Shown here piece after piece: positions 54,685 through 63,645 of a stretch of DNA of 64,000 bases. A model generated the notes under the pieces. It did no database searches and was not told the DNA's origin. It saw only the letters and a program-made list of their open reading frames with translations. Each line of letters starts with the position of its first letter. The first letter of the stretch is position 1. Source of the DNA: Pseudovibrio axinellae (GTDB lineage Bacteria; Pseudomonadota; Alphaproteobacteria; Rhizobiales; Stappiaceae). A program made the position numbers and the translations under genes. The DNA lies in contig NZ_FOFM01000004.1 in the NCBI RefSeq assembly GCF_900110875.1, positions 124,001-188,000 of the forward strand, given 5' to 3'.

Positions 54685-55968
54685 TTACGTCTTTTCGAGT
54701 GCTTGTTTCAGGTCAGCGATAATATCTGCTGCATCTTCAATGCCAATGGAGACCCGAACGACGTCTGGCCCTGCGCCAGCTGCGATTTTGTGCTCATCTG
54801 TCAGCTGGCGGTGGGTGGTGGATGCCGGGTGTATAACCAGCGAGCGTGTGTCGCCAATATTGGCAAGGTGCGAGAACAGCTCTAGCGCCTTGACCAGTTC
54901 CACACCGGCCTCATAGCCACCTTTCAGACCAAACGTGAAGACTGCACCTGCACCTTTCGGGCAGTATTTTTGGTGAGCCATGTAGAATGGATCGTTGGAC
55001 AGACCTGCATAGGAGACCCAGCTTACTGCCGGATGCTTTTGGAGGAACTGAGCAACCTGTAGAGCATTGTCACAGTGTTTTTGCATCCGCAGGGCTAGTG
55101 TTTCGATGCCGGTGATGAGCATGAAGGCGTTGTGTGGAGAGATTGCTGGACCCAGGTCTCGTAGACCAAGAACGCGGCAGCAAATTGCAAAGGCGATATT
55201 GCCAAAAGTTTCAAAGAGGCAAATCCCGTTATATTCAGGGCGTGGCTCTGTCAGCATTGGGTAGTTGCCAGATGCAGCCCAATCAAACGTGCCTGCGTCC
55301 ACGATCGCGCCACCCATGGAGTTGCCGTGCCCACCCATGAACTTTGTCAGGGAATGTAGGACGATGTCGGCTCCGTACTTTATAGGCTGGCAAAGGTAAG
55401 GGGTGGCCATGGTGTTGTCGACGACGAGCGGGATGCCTGCTTCCTTTGCGACGGCGGAGATTGCCTGCATATCCATGACAATACCGCCCGGGTTTGCAAG
55501 GCTCTCAATGAAGACGGCACGGGTGTTTTCGTCAATCTGATCGGCGAAGCTTTGGGCATCGAGGTCTTCAGCCCACTTCACTTCCCAGCCAAAGCTTTTA
55601 AAGGAGTGGTTGAGCTGGTTGATGGTACCGCCATACATACGCTTGGAGGCTACGATGTTGCAGCCCGGTGTCATGATGGCATGGAAGGTCAGTAACTGTG
55701 CTGCGTGGCCAGATGCAACCGCCAGTGCCGCCGTGCCGCCCTCCAGTGCTGCCACTCGTTCTTCAAGAACAGCCGTGGTGGGGTTCGTTATGCGGGTGTA
55801 AATGTTGCCGAACGCCTGTAAGCCAAACAAAGAGGCAGCGTGGTCTACGTCATCAAACACAAAGGATGTGGTTTGGTAGATCGGCGTTGCCCGTGCGCCG
55901 GTTGTTGGGTCTGGTTGCGCTCCGGCGTGAATGGCAAGGGTATCAAAACCTGGTGTGGAATCGCTCAT
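54685..55968 (-). CDS. metY: O-acetylhomoserine sulfhydrylase (aminocarboxypropyltransferase)
   Basis: The PLP enzyme forms homocysteine from O-acetylhomoserine and sulfide, or methionine from methanethiol. The 427-residue product has the Cys/Met-metabolism fold. FDTLAIHAGAQPDPTTGAR is at the start, YTRITNPTTAVLEERVAALE near residue 57, the PLP lysine in LHSLTKFMGGHG near 205, and RSLVIHPASTTHRQL near 375. The length and N-terminus are those of MetY rather than MetZ or CysK-like enzymes. It is convergent with ctaA. Confidence 0.93.
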   Translation of the reverse strand: MSDSTPGFDTLAIHAGAQPDPTTGARATPIYQTTSFVFDDVDHAASLFGLQAFGNIYTRITNPTTAVLEERVAALEGGTAALAVASGHAAQLLTFHAIMTPGCNIVASKRMYGGTINQLNHSFKSFGWEVKWAEDLDAQSFADQIDENTRAVFIESLANPGGIVMDMQAISAVAKEAGIPLVVDNTMATPYLCQPIKYGADIVLHSLTKFMGGHGNSMGGAIVDAGTFDWAASGNYPMLTEPRPEYNGICLFETFGNIAFAICCRVLGLRDLGPAISPHNAFMLITGIETLALRMQKHCDNALQVAQFLQKHPAVSWVSYAGLSNDPFYMAHQKYCPKGAGAVFTFGLKGGYEAGVELVKALELFSHLANIGDTRSLVIHPASTTHRQLTDEHKIAAGAGPDVVRVSIGIEDAADIIADLKQALEKT

Positions 55969-56354
55969 GAAGCAGTCCTTTTAATGCGCATGCAGAATGG
56001 AACGGTACTGCGCAAGTTGCTTGGAACTGCAACCTCTTAAAACAGGCGTTATTCTCTGCGGTTGTGTAAACAATTTCCCGTAATGGACTATGAGGGCACA
56101 ACTTTAAGTTATCAAGCGCAGAAGGGCGAATGGGTCGGCCTCAAACTTGCAGAAAGCTCAAGGGTTGGATGGCGAAGGTAAAGTGTGAAACGGTGTTTTT
56201 CGCCGGGGGCTGTATGTAGGAGATTTTTTCAAGAAACAGTGGGAGTCGGCATCGCGTTGAAGTGAGTAAATTGGAATGATGGGGATGAGGTCAATCTCAC
56301 ACAAGATTTGTGTGCTAGCAGGCTAATGAATCTATTAGGGCACGCGGAGGCATT
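55969..56354. promoter_or_regulatory. Divergent region between metY and the TPR-sulfotransferase gene
   Basis: The 386 bases hold no gene. I looked for a SAM-II riboswitch before metY, as is common in alphaproteobacteria, but found no match. A small hairpin (GTTGC with GCAAC) lies about 60 bases before the metY start. CGGAGG at the right end is the ribosome site of the next gene. Confidence 0.4.
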
Positions 56355-58094
56355 ATGAGTCAGACAACTTTTTCCTTAGGTGCGCTCGAACGCAGCTATT
56401 CCAGTGGTAAACTTTCAGTTTCTAATAAGAAAATGCGAAAACAAATTAAGAAGCTGATTGACACACAAAACTTTGCAGGTGCCCTGGAAAAAGCGAATGC
56501 TTATTTGTCGGTCAAAGAAGATGATAGGTTGGTTCAGTTTTTCCAAGCCTTCTCCTTTTTCGGGGTCGGGGAAGGCAAACAAGCAATCAAAATCCTAGAA
56601 GAACTGACAATTCAGGTGCCAAATAACACCGAAATATGGCGTACTCTAGCGATAATCTACAACAAATACGGATCGTTCGCAAAAGAAGTTGATGCACGAG
56701 AAAAAGTGGTCAAAATCGATAATAGGAATGGACGTAGTTGGTTTGAACTGGCTGGCGCCTACAAAAGTGTATTGTGGTTGGAGGAAGAACAGCAAGCCTA
56801 CCTGCAGCTGGTTAAGCTGGCTCCCAAACTAGCAGCTGCTTGGATCGGTTTGGGTAAATCTTATCGTACTTGTTTGAAAGTAAAAGAAGCGGCGGCTGCT
56901 TATGGAATTGCGCTTGAGCTAGAGCCGAACTCGCGTGGTTTGAAGATTGAATATGCGACAGCGATGGGCGAGATCGGACTTTTTAGTGAATCCGATGCAA
57001 TGCTTAATAAACTGATAGAGGAAGAGTTTGAGGCAGGAGTTTTCTTCCAGCTTGCGCAGCGTAATCAAGTAAAAATTGGCGACGATCTTTATAACTCTGC
57101 TGTAAAATTCTTAGAGAGAAAAAACTCTGATAATGCACAGCGCTCTGCCACTCTTTCTGGGCTTGCCACCATTCATGAAAAAGAGAAGGAGTATGTAAAG
57201 TCCTCTGAGTTTTACCATGAGTCGGCGGTCGAGAAGAAGGGGGATTGTAAAACGCTACGCATTTTGGTGGACACTGATGTCCGCCAAACAAGACGAGCAT
57301 TTACTGAGGAGTTTTGCAGTCAACTCAAAGGTGGTGCGCAAAGTAAGGCCCCTATCTTCATTGTAGGGTTGCCGCGTTGTGGTTCAACTCTCGTTGAACA
57401 GATAATTTCCAGCCATTCTGCAGTTGTTGGTGCCGGAGAGCTCAGTTACCTTAACCGTCTTACAATTCCGGTAAACAAAGAGCCGTTCTATAAAGGCTTT
57501 GCTCACAGTGATGCACGTCAGCACAGTGCGCTTGGCGCTCAGTACTTATCTCTGGTTCGCCGCCTTGAATCCTATAGTGATCGTTTTACCGATAAAGCAC
57601 TAGGCAACTGGATACATATTGGTTTGATCAGGGCAATTCTTCCCAATGCGAAGGTTGTTCATGTTAAGCGGAATGTGAATGCTTCTAATTTTGCATTGTT
57701 TAAACAGAACTTTGGTCGCAACGTTCCCTACAGTAATACGGTTGAGGATATCTGGTGGTGGCGAGATCGCTATGAGAGCAGTGTGGCATTTTGGGAAGAA
57801 CGTTTTCCTGGCTTTGTGCATAATGTCGCCTACGAGGATGTTGTCAGCGATCAGGAAGGTGAAACTCAAAAGTTGCTCGAATATCTTGAGCTGCCATGGG
57901 AAGATCAGGTGCTTGATTTCCACAAAAACGAGCGTTCGGTTTTAACGGCGTCTGTAAGTCAGGTGCGTAAGAAAATTTACAGCTCCTCGCTGGAAACCTG
58001 GAGGAATTATGAGGGGACAGCTATTGATGCTTTGTTCCATCGCCCGGATGATATCCCCCCGCTGTTTCTTCAGGAGCAAAACGCTCCATCCTGA
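56355..58094 (+). CDS. TPR-sulfotransferase
   Basis: The 579-residue protein has an N-terminal TPR-like part (about residues 28-290) with repeats such as WFELAGAYKSVLWLEEEQQAY and WIGLGKSYRTCLKVKEAAAAYG (read in part). A C-terminal sulfotransferase domain follows. The PAPS 5'-phosphosulfate loop is IFIVGLPRCGSTLVEQI near 334-350, and the 3'-phosphate site is VVHVKRNVNASNFALF near 435. Proteins with this order sulfate tyrosines or sugars; the acceptor is unknown. Its closeness to an exopolysaccharide locus makes a sugar acceptor possible. CGGAGG precedes the ATG. No signal peptide is seen. Confidence 0.88.
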   Translation: MSQTTFSLGALERSYSSGKLSVSNKKMRKQIKKLIDTQNFAGALEKANAYLSVKEDDRLVQFFQAFSFFGVGEGKQAIKILEELTIQVPNNTEIWRTLAIIYNKYGSFAKEVDAREKVVKIDNRNGRSWFELAGAYKSVLWLEEEQQAYLQLVKLAPKLAAAWIGLGKSYRTCLKVKEAAAAYGIALELEPNSRGLKIEYATAMGEIGLFSESDAMLNKLIEEEFEAGVFFQLAQRNQVKIGDDLYNSAVKFLERKNSDNAQRSATLSGLATIHEKEKEYVKSSEFYHESAVEKKGDCKTLRILVDTDVRQTRRAFTEEFCSQLKGGAQSKAPIFIVGLPRCGSTLVEQIISSHSAVVGAGELSYLNRLTIPVNKEPFYKGFAHSDARQHSALGAQYLSLVRRLESYSDRFTDKALGNWIHIGLIRAILPNAKVVHVKRNVNASNFALFKQNFGRNVPYSNTVEDIWWWRDRYESSVAFWEERFPGFVHNVAYEDVVSDQEGETQKLLEYLELPWEDQVLDFHKNERSVLTASVSQVRKKIYSSSLETWRNYEGTAIDALFHRPDDIPPLFLQEQNAPS

Positions 58095-58108
58095 GGGGAA
58101 GGTTACAA

Positions 58109-58136
58109 GAGGCGCTGTTTACAGCGCCTCGTTTGT
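58109..58136 (+). terminator. Terminator after the TPR-sulfotransferase gene
   Basis: GAGGCGCTGT at 58109-58118 pairs with ACAGCGCCTC at 58121-58130 and is followed by GTTTGTT. It lies between convergent genes. Confidence 0.8.
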
Positions 58137-58147
58137 TATGGGTAGCA

Positions 58148-58585
58148 TCAGTGCGTAAAGAGGCCTAAGCGCGGTATTTCGATTTTGGGGCAGCGGTCCA
58201 TAACTACTTTTGTCCCCTTTGCCTCTGCGCGGGCTGCTGCTTCGTCATTTATGATCCCCAGCTGAAGCCAGATCGCCTTGGGAGGTGTTGGCAGGGCTAT
58301 GGCTTCGTCAATGATGCCTGCCGCAGCTTGGGAGTTGCGGAAAACGTCAACTAAATCGACGGGCTCTGGTAGCTCTGCAAGGGAGGCGTAAACCTTGGCG
58401 CCAGAGATTTCAGTTCCGGCTTGGCCCGGATTTATCGGGTAGACGGTGTAGCCTTGTGCGAGCAGAAAATTCAGGACCCGGAAACTTGCGCGTTCTGGTT
58501 TGTTGCTTGCTCCCACAAGGGCGATGGTTCTGGTGGTCTCTAGAATTTTTCGTAGATATGCATCCGAGTAGTGATCGTGGTTCAT
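58148..58585 (-). CDS. CoA-binding domain protein (YccU-like)
   Basis: The 145-residue protein is a stand-alone Rossmann-like CoA-binding domain. TIALVGASNKPERASFRVLN near residue 16 holds the nucleotide loop, YTVYPINPGQAG near 46 is typical, and it ends DRCPKIEIPRLGL. The biological role of this family is not known. It lies downstream of the enoyl-CoA hydratase gene on the same strand. Confidence 0.86.
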   Translation of the reverse strand: MNHDHYSDAYLRKILETTRTIALVGASNKPERASFRVLNFLLAQGYTVYPINPGQAGTEISGAKVYASLAELPEPVDLVDVFRNSQAAAGIIDEAIALPTPPKAIWLQLGIINDEAAARAEAKGTKVVMDRCPKIEIPRLGLFTH

Positions 58586-58699
58586 TCCGTTACTTGCTTT
58601 CTAACCTGTGCTCGATTGCTTTTGCCGGGCTCAGGACGCGTTTTGGCACCGTCCTTTATCAAACGCGCCCGGCAGTGTGCACTGTTTCGCGAAGTTTTA

Positions 58700-59530
58700 T
58701 CAGGTATCTGTCCAGTCTGGCTTACGCTTTTGAAGGAAAGCGTTGATCCCTTCTTCTGCGTCATGCGCAAGCATATTTTCGGTCATAACCTTTGAGGTAT
58801 AAGCGTATGCGTCTGCCAGAGGCATTTCGGCTTGCTTGTAGAAGGCTTCCTTGCCGGTTTTGACGGTCAGGGCTGATTTGGAGGCAATGGCTTCGCCGTA
58901 TTTCTGCACGACGACTTCCAGATAGTCAGCCTGTACAACACGATTAATCAGCCCGTATTCTTTAGCGGTTGATGCGTCGATGCTCTCACCAGTCAATAGC
59001 ATTTCCATGGCTTGTTTTCGGCCAATATTTCTGGTCAGCGCTACCATTGGTGTTGAGCAAAACAAGCCGATGTTTACGCCTGGTGTGCAGAAGGTTGCTG
59101 TATCTAATGCAATAGCTAAGTCGCAGGAGGCGACGAGCTGGCAACCCGCAGCAGTCGCAACCCCTGTGACAACAGCGATAACGGGCTTTGGCAGGTTCAC
59201 GATTTTTTGCATGAGTTCAGCACATTGGTTGAACGTTTGCTGGTAGAAGGCTTTTCCGCCATCTTCTTGGGCCCGTGCAGCCGTGAGTTCTTTCAGATCA
59301 TGGCCTGCGCAGAAGACTTTGCCTTCCGCTCCTAAAAGAACGACCCGCACTTCAGGGTTGGCTGCGGCTTCATCCAGTGCTGCGCACAACTCTTTCATCA
59401 TCGACAAAGACAGGGCGTTCATGCGTTCTGGTCGTTGCATGACGATACGCTGAACACCGTTGTGCAAAAGGCTCCCAAGCATTGGGCGTTCTGCTTCACT
59501 TTGGTCGTTGGCGGTGCCTGCGTCAGACAT
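58700..59530 (-). CDS. Enoyl-CoA hydratase/isomerase family protein
   Basis: The 276-residue protein has the crotonase fold. KVFCAGHDLKELTAARAQE near residue 70 and ATAAGCQLVASCDLAIALDT near 120 are the CoA-binding and oxyanion parts. TPGVNIGLFCSTPMVALTRN near 145 lies where the hydratase glutamates normally sit; here they are absent, so it may act as an isomerase or on another acyl-CoA, as in the ECHDC3 group. The ATG at 59530 has GGAGAA upstream. It is divergent from the thioesterase gene. Confidence 0.86.
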   Translation of the reverse strand: MSDAGTANDQSEAERPMLGSLLHNGVQRIVMQRPERMNALSLSMMKELCAALDEAAANPEVRVVLLGAEGKVFCAGHDLKELTAARAQEDGGKAFYQQTFNQCAELMQKIVNLPKPVIAVVTGVATAAGCQLVASCDLAIALDTATFCTPGVNIGLFCSTPMVALTRNIGRKQAMEMLLTGESIDASTAKEYGLINRVVQADYLEVVVQKYGEAIASKSALTVKTGKEAFYKQAEMPLADAYAYTSKVMTENMLAHDAEEGINAFLQKRKPDWTDT

Positions 59531-59717
59531 GATGGTTCTCCATTGTGCAGTAATTAGTCGTTGAGATGGCTTTAGCAGGCTATCTCGTTTCAATTAAGTG
59601 TTAAATCACAGAGTGAACAAAAGGTGAGCCTAGCGCAACGGTTTAGTACTTTTGTTCAGCTGGTAAAACCAGATTTCCTCTATCAGTATGTGCGCTTGCT
59701 TGAGGAGGAGGAACTTC

Positions 59718-60176
59718 ATGGCAAGTGATTTGGCGGCGCCAGATGTTAAATATAACGCAGCGGAGTTGACTGAATTTCTGGATAAGGCATTTCCGCAGAT
59801 GCACGCATTGGGCCGTGTATATTTCATTGATGAAGTTCTGCCGGGAGAAGCGATTGTTAGGCTTGAGGCGGGTGAGCTTCAGCTGCGTCCAGGGGGGACT
59901 GTGTCTGGTCCCTCATTGATGGGATTGGTTGATTATGCTGCCTATGTTGTGCTTCTTGGAAATATGGGGCTGCACGCTCTCGCTGTGACTACCAACATCA
60001 ATATTAATTTTCTGCGCAAAGCAGAAGCTGGAAACATGATTGCGACCTGCCGTATTTTAAAAGGTGGGAAGCGTCTGGTGGTGATGGATTGTGAGATTGT
60101 GCGAGAGGGCAGCGATGACCTGATTGCGCATGCGACGGCGACTTATTCTATTCCGCCGACATCTTTTAAGGGGTAG
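59718..60176 (+). CDS. PaaI-like acyl-CoA thioesterase
   Basis: The 152-residue protein has the hot-dog fold of the PaaI group. GGTVSGPSLMGLVDYAAYVV near residue 65 has the typical helix with Asp, followed by ALAVTTNININFLRKAEAG near 95. The ATG at 59718 has GAGGAGGAACTTC upstream. Its 3' end overlaps the end of the convergent gene by 34 bases. Substrate is unknown. This gene lies near rplM-rpsI in related genomes. Confidence 0.85.
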   Translation: MASDLAAPDVKYNAAELTEFLDKAFPQMHALGRVYFIDEVLPGEAIVRLEAGELQLRPGGTVSGPSLMGLVDYAAYVVLLGNMGLHALAVTTNININFLRKAEAGNMIATCRILKGGKRLVVMDCEIVREGSDDLIAHATATYSIPPTSFKG

Positions 60177-60460
60177 TCTGCCTGTTGTTTGCTGTCTAAC
60201 TGTGTTGTTGGGCAGCCGTCTTGGATTTTTCGCCACATTGGATTGTTGAGAGCCATTTGGCACTGAGCCAGATAGGCGGTGCCGTCTACATACAGGCAGG
60301 AAAAGTCACCCAGCTCGACACGCAGGCCACGGTTGGTGCAATAGCAGTCTGGTTGTTTAAACAGACTGCGTGGGCGTTTGCGGAACTTAGCTTCTTGCGC
60401 TTGGGCATTCCATACCCATAGAAGCAAGAGTGATAGGGTGAACAAGAGATAACGATGCAT
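60143..60460 (-). CDS. Small secreted Cys-containing protein of unknown function
   Basis: The 105-residue protein begins with a signal peptide (YLLFTLSLLLLWVWNAQAQ). The mature part has CYCTNRGLRVELGDFSCLYVDG and a closing Cys near CPTTQL, suggesting disulfides in the periplasm. Its 3' end overlaps the thioesterase gene by 34 bases in convergent orientation. I do not recognise a named family. A basic stretch after the signal (KFRKRPRSLFKQ) is notable. Confidence 0.65.
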   Translation of the reverse strand: MHRYLLFTLSLLLLWVWNAQAQEAKFRKRPRSLFKQPDCYCTNRGLRVELGDFSCLYVDGTAYLAQCQMALNNPMWRKIQDGCPTTQLDSKQQADYPLKDVGGIE

Positions 60461-60520
60461 TCCCTATGATAAGATGCAGGGCGTGCGTCGCTACCGCTGG
60501 TTTTCAGGGGGCTTGGAAGC

Positions 60521-61396
60521 TCACAGATAGATCAGCGTGCCCTGTGCACGTAAAGTCTCAAACCACTCAGGTTCTTTGGTTAGGCGTGTCCAGCGTAGGT
60601 CCAGTTTGCGCAGGTTTTTCAGGTTACTCATGCTGGAAGGCAGTTTTTCAAGCGGGTTTGCCCTGAGGTCCAACTGGTAGAGGTTCTTCAGACCTCCAAT
60701 TTCTTCTGGGAGATGAGAGACCTTATTGTTGCGCAGATCTAGCACTTCGAGCTGGCGCAAATCCTTTATGTTATCGGGAAGCTTTGTGAGGGCGTTGTCA
60801 CGTAAATAAGCCTCTCGCAAGGATGAAAGACCAGAAAAACTGATAGGTAATGCGTGTAAACCATTGCCGTAGAGCCTCAGCTCTTTCAGGTTTTGCAAAT
60901 TTCCGAAGCTTTCCGGGAGGTGTGAGATGGAGTTGTCGGTGCAGCCTAGATACTCAAGTGCAGCAAGGTCGCCAATGCTTTTGGGTAGTTGTGTCATGAC
61001 CGTGTTGCTTGCGTAGAGCACACGCAGTTTCTTCAACGCGCCTATCTTTGCCGGTAGAAACTCCAGTGCCTGATGACTGAGGTCCAGGATCTCTAAGTCT
61101 GCAAGGTCACAGAGGCTGGCTGGCAGTTGTTTCAGCTTGCATCCGTAGATATAGAGCTCCTTCAGCGCCTGTAGGTCGGAAATACTTTGCGGTAACTCGT
61201 TGATCGGGTTCTGTCCCAGATACAGGCTTCTTAAGGAGCGATGATGCATTAGCTCTTGTGGGAAGCTGTTCAACTCGCACTTTGTGAGCGCGATATCCGT
61301 CAGTAAACCGTTGGACTGGACTGAGCACGGGGTTCCGTCTTGCCGGTGCCTGATGCTTGTGAGCTGTTGATATTTAATTAAATCCTGCGTGATCAT
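60521..61396 (-). CDS. Leucine-rich-repeat protein
   Basis: The 291-residue protein is almost wholly leucine-rich repeats. From residue 55 there are ten repeats of exactly 23 residues without a gap, each like L-x-x-L-x-L-x-x-N-x-(L/I)-x-x-L-P; a less regular one lies before them. The pattern is the 23-residue, Leu-Pro kind seen in bacterial plant-type or Ras-like LRRs. There is no signal peptide or membrane helix, so it is probably cytosolic and binds another protein. It lies 17 bases after the peptidase gene in the same direction, so the two may form an operon. Confidence 0.85.
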   Translation of the reverse strand: MITQDLIKYQQLTSIRHRQDGTPCSVQSNGLLTDIALTKCELNSFPQELMHHRSLRSLYLGQNPINELPQSISDLQALKELYIYGCKLKQLPASLCDLADLEILDLSHQALEFLPAKIGALKKLRVLYASNTVMTQLPKSIGDLAALEYLGCTDNSISHLPESFGNLQNLKELRLYGNGLHALPISFSGLSSLREAYLRDNALTKLPDNIKDLRQLEVLDLRNNKVSHLPEEIGGLKNLYQLDLRANPLEKLPSSMSNLKNLRKLDLRWTRLTKEPEWFETLRAQGTLIYL

Positions 61397-61413
61397 TGGG
61401 GCCCGAAATATGC

Positions 61414-62640
61414 TTAGTGAAGGTATTGCTGTTGTAACGTCGAAACGACTTTCTGTGAAAGCGTAGTTTTCAGGAGATCGATTGTGGCTGGCGATAATGT
61501 CGCATGATTTAATCCTGCTGGCTCTATTTGGGGGACAATCTTGTCGAGCGACGTGCCTGCTTTTTGCAGTTCTTGATCAACTGCCTGCCAGAATGCGGCG
61601 CCCTTGATATAGAAAAGGGGATAGTAGCTGGAGTTATTCTCTCGCGTTACTTTGTTGTGGGCTTCATACAGGCCGGTTGCTGCATACGGGTAGTGCTCTT
61701 TAAAATTTTGCCATTGCTCCATTGGCGTTTCGCTTGTTAAGCCAGCGCTCTCCAGTGATTTGTAGCCGTAATACTGAGCAAGGCTCTCAGATATCCAGAG
61801 CGGGTAGGGCTCCGGTGCGAGTAAATGAAACAGTTCGTGGGCGGAGACCCAATGAAGTTTTGCGATGCTATCATCTGTAGCTATGCCATCGGTCACTGCA
61901 AAGTTGGCAAGGAATGCTTGCTTGCCGGCCGCTCCGGCTGTTTGACCCAGTTCTTTGTTGATCGCGACCCAGATAAGGTCAATCTTGTTTGGCGCAATTT
62001 TTTCAGTGTTAAGTACCTTTTGCAGGTATTCAATTTGTCTTTGAAGTACGGGAATGTGATCTTCGTTCAACGCATCGGTTGGGTCGTCCTTGAAGAGGGT
62101 CAGAGTTGTTGCATTGGTGGTTAAAACCTTTGCGGCCTTTCCCCATGTGAGGATCAGAGGGGGATCACTTTTCTCTGGCAGTGGGCTGCACGTCATGTCT
62201 TGTTCGTTGCCAACAAGTTTGCCGCAGACTTTCATGTTTGAAATACCTCTCACACGAGGGATGTCGCTCCACTCTATCAGGCTCCACCAGCCCTGCGGGG
62301 AATACAGGTTTTGTTGGTCTGCGATGGCACGAGGTGTTTGGCGGGTACTCTGGAATGTGACGGTCCATTGCAGTTTGCTGCAAGACATGGTTGTTCCATA
62401 CGATCCAATTTGTGGTTGGATGCCATCACATTTGAGTTGCGGTAAGTCTGTGTGCGCATTCCTTTGGAAGCTGCGCGGCCTTTGTAATGTGATTTCTTGT
62501 TTATGTGCAAAGTCTAGCGTTGCGGTTCCCTTCTCGGCGCGAGTGGGGGCCACCTCAATGATGATCTGGAGTGAGGAAGTATCAGCAAAGGCTGATGAGG
62601 CGCATAGCGACAACATAACCGAGATGAAGCTTGAGCGCAT
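61414..62640 (-). CDS. Secreted gluzincin metallopeptidase-like protein (M1/M61 type)
   Basis: The 408-residue protein has a signal peptide (residues 1-19, ending in AFA). The zinc motif HELFH is at 268-272, followed by Glu285 in LWISESLAQYYGYKSL. This H-E-x-x-H plus Glu at 13 residues is that of gluzincins such as M61 glycyl aminopeptidases. The N-terminal part (20-165) is beta-rich, with paired Cys residues. It is probably periplasmic and may cut peptides. The family is a structural guess; the motif itself is clear. The LRR gene follows directly. Confidence 0.78.
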   Translation of the reverse strand: MRSSFISVMLSLCASSAFADTSSLQIIIEVAPTRAEKGTATLDFAHKQEITLQRPRSFQRNAHTDLPQLKCDGIQPQIGSYGTTMSCSKLQWTVTFQSTRQTPRAIADQQNLYSPQGWWSLIEWSDIPRVRGISNMKVCGKLVGNEQDMTCSPLPEKSDPPLILTWGKAAKVLTTNATTLTLFKDDPTDALNEDHIPVLQRQIEYLQKVLNTEKIAPNKIDLIWVAINKELGQTAGAAGKQAFLANFAVTDGIATDDSIAKLHWVSAHELFHLLAPEPYPLWISESLAQYYGYKSLESAGLTSETPMEQWQNFKEHYPYAATGLYEAHNKVTRENNSSYYPLFYIKGAAFWQAVDQELQKAGTSLDKIVPQIEPAGLNHATLSPATIDLLKTTLSQKVVSTLQQQYLH

Positions 62641-62893
62641 GGGGGTGTCCTAATCGATTGGAGAAGGGGAGCTGGGCATCATAATTGATTCGAAGAAGGC
62701 GACATATGGGAGACCTCATCCCGTGTTATCCAATGTATGAAACATGTGCCCTATAAAACAGCACTGCGCTAAAGTGCCTAAAACCACCAATTTATTGAAT
62801 TCTTTGATTTAAATTTTCTGATATTTGAAATGTCAGTTGATCCAAAGAGGAAAATCCACTTAAAATTCAGGGATTAAAGCCAGAGGTCGTTTT

Positions 62894-63415
62894 TTGAGGG
62901 ATGGGAGCCCTGGTAGGACGGCGGGTGTGGAGGGGCTTGTGTTTTATCGTGCGTTTTTCGGTTTCATTTTTGATTTTCTTTTGGTGCCATTTCGGTTTGC
63001 ATCGTTGCTAGCCACTCTTGGTTATGTGGCTATTCTTGCCTTAAACATTATTCTGATCTTGGCAGTTCCGGCCTTTTTTGACCTGTATGTTTCTAGTGAA
63101 CCTCGTGTTTTTGCAGAGTTTCGAGAGACTTTGTTTTATCAAGACACCGCTTTCATCGGGGACCCATTTGTCTTTACCAGCCTGGTTTTCTTTAATTTGT
63201 TGCTTGCCAACGCCACCCTTACGACCCGTTTGACCCGGAGCCGGTGGCGTTTCTTCTATCCAACCCATTATGCGCCGATTAATTTGCGCGAATACCGTGT
63301 GGCCTTTGCCGGTCTTGGTTATTACATTAGCTGTTACAGCGCTAACTGGGTCTTCTTTGAATTGCAGGTGGATGACCTTATTTTGACGGCGGCGCGTGCT
63401 GCCGGCGCGTCTTGA
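62894..63415 (+). CDS. Hypothetical membrane protein
   Basis: The 173-residue product has three or four hydrophobic segments (about 20-62, 93-108 and 140-160) rich in Phe and Leu. A cytosolic loop with RLTRSRWRFFYPTHYAP lies between. No family is recognised. The start is a TTG at 62894 with AGAGG upstream; GTGs at 62927 and 62939 in the same frame are possible. It is the last gene before rplM and points the same way. Confidence 0.6.
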   Translation: MRDGSPGRTAGVEGLVFYRAFFGFIFDFLLVPFRFASLLATLGYVAILALNIILILAVPAFFDLYVSSEPRVFAEFRETLFYQDTAFIGDPFVFTSLVFFNLLLANATLTTRLTRSRWRFFYPTHYAPINLREYRVAFAGLGYYISCYSANWVFFELQVDDLILTAARAAGAS

Positions 63416-63522
63416 GCAATAAAACCAAAAGATTCATGCGGAAAAAGTGTGGTATTATAATACCTATTTTGTATCATATTGATTTTATTGAATCTTTTGC
63501 TTATGCGTGAATCTTTTTGCTC

Positions 63523-63551
63523 TTGACGTGGTGGCGAAGCTCGCGTATCTA
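63523..63551 (+). promoter_or_regulatory. Sigma-70-type promoter for the rplM operon
   Basis: TTGACG at 63523-63528 and TATCTA at 63546-63551 are separated by exactly 17 bases. It lies 94 bases before the rplM start and gives a leader of about 85-90 bases. It is the best promoter match I saw in the window. Confidence 0.75.
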
Positions 63552-63645
63552 CCCGTTCCTAGACGGAGCTATTACGTTGTGCTGCTCATTCGGGCCCTAA
63601 CGAATTTCTCCCAAGAATTTTAACCGTCAAACTACGGTAGATCTT

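Noticed and set aside
55969-56100. Possible SAM-II riboswitch before metY
   Set aside because: The expected TGATTTAA and GCTAAA elements are not found on the minus strand.
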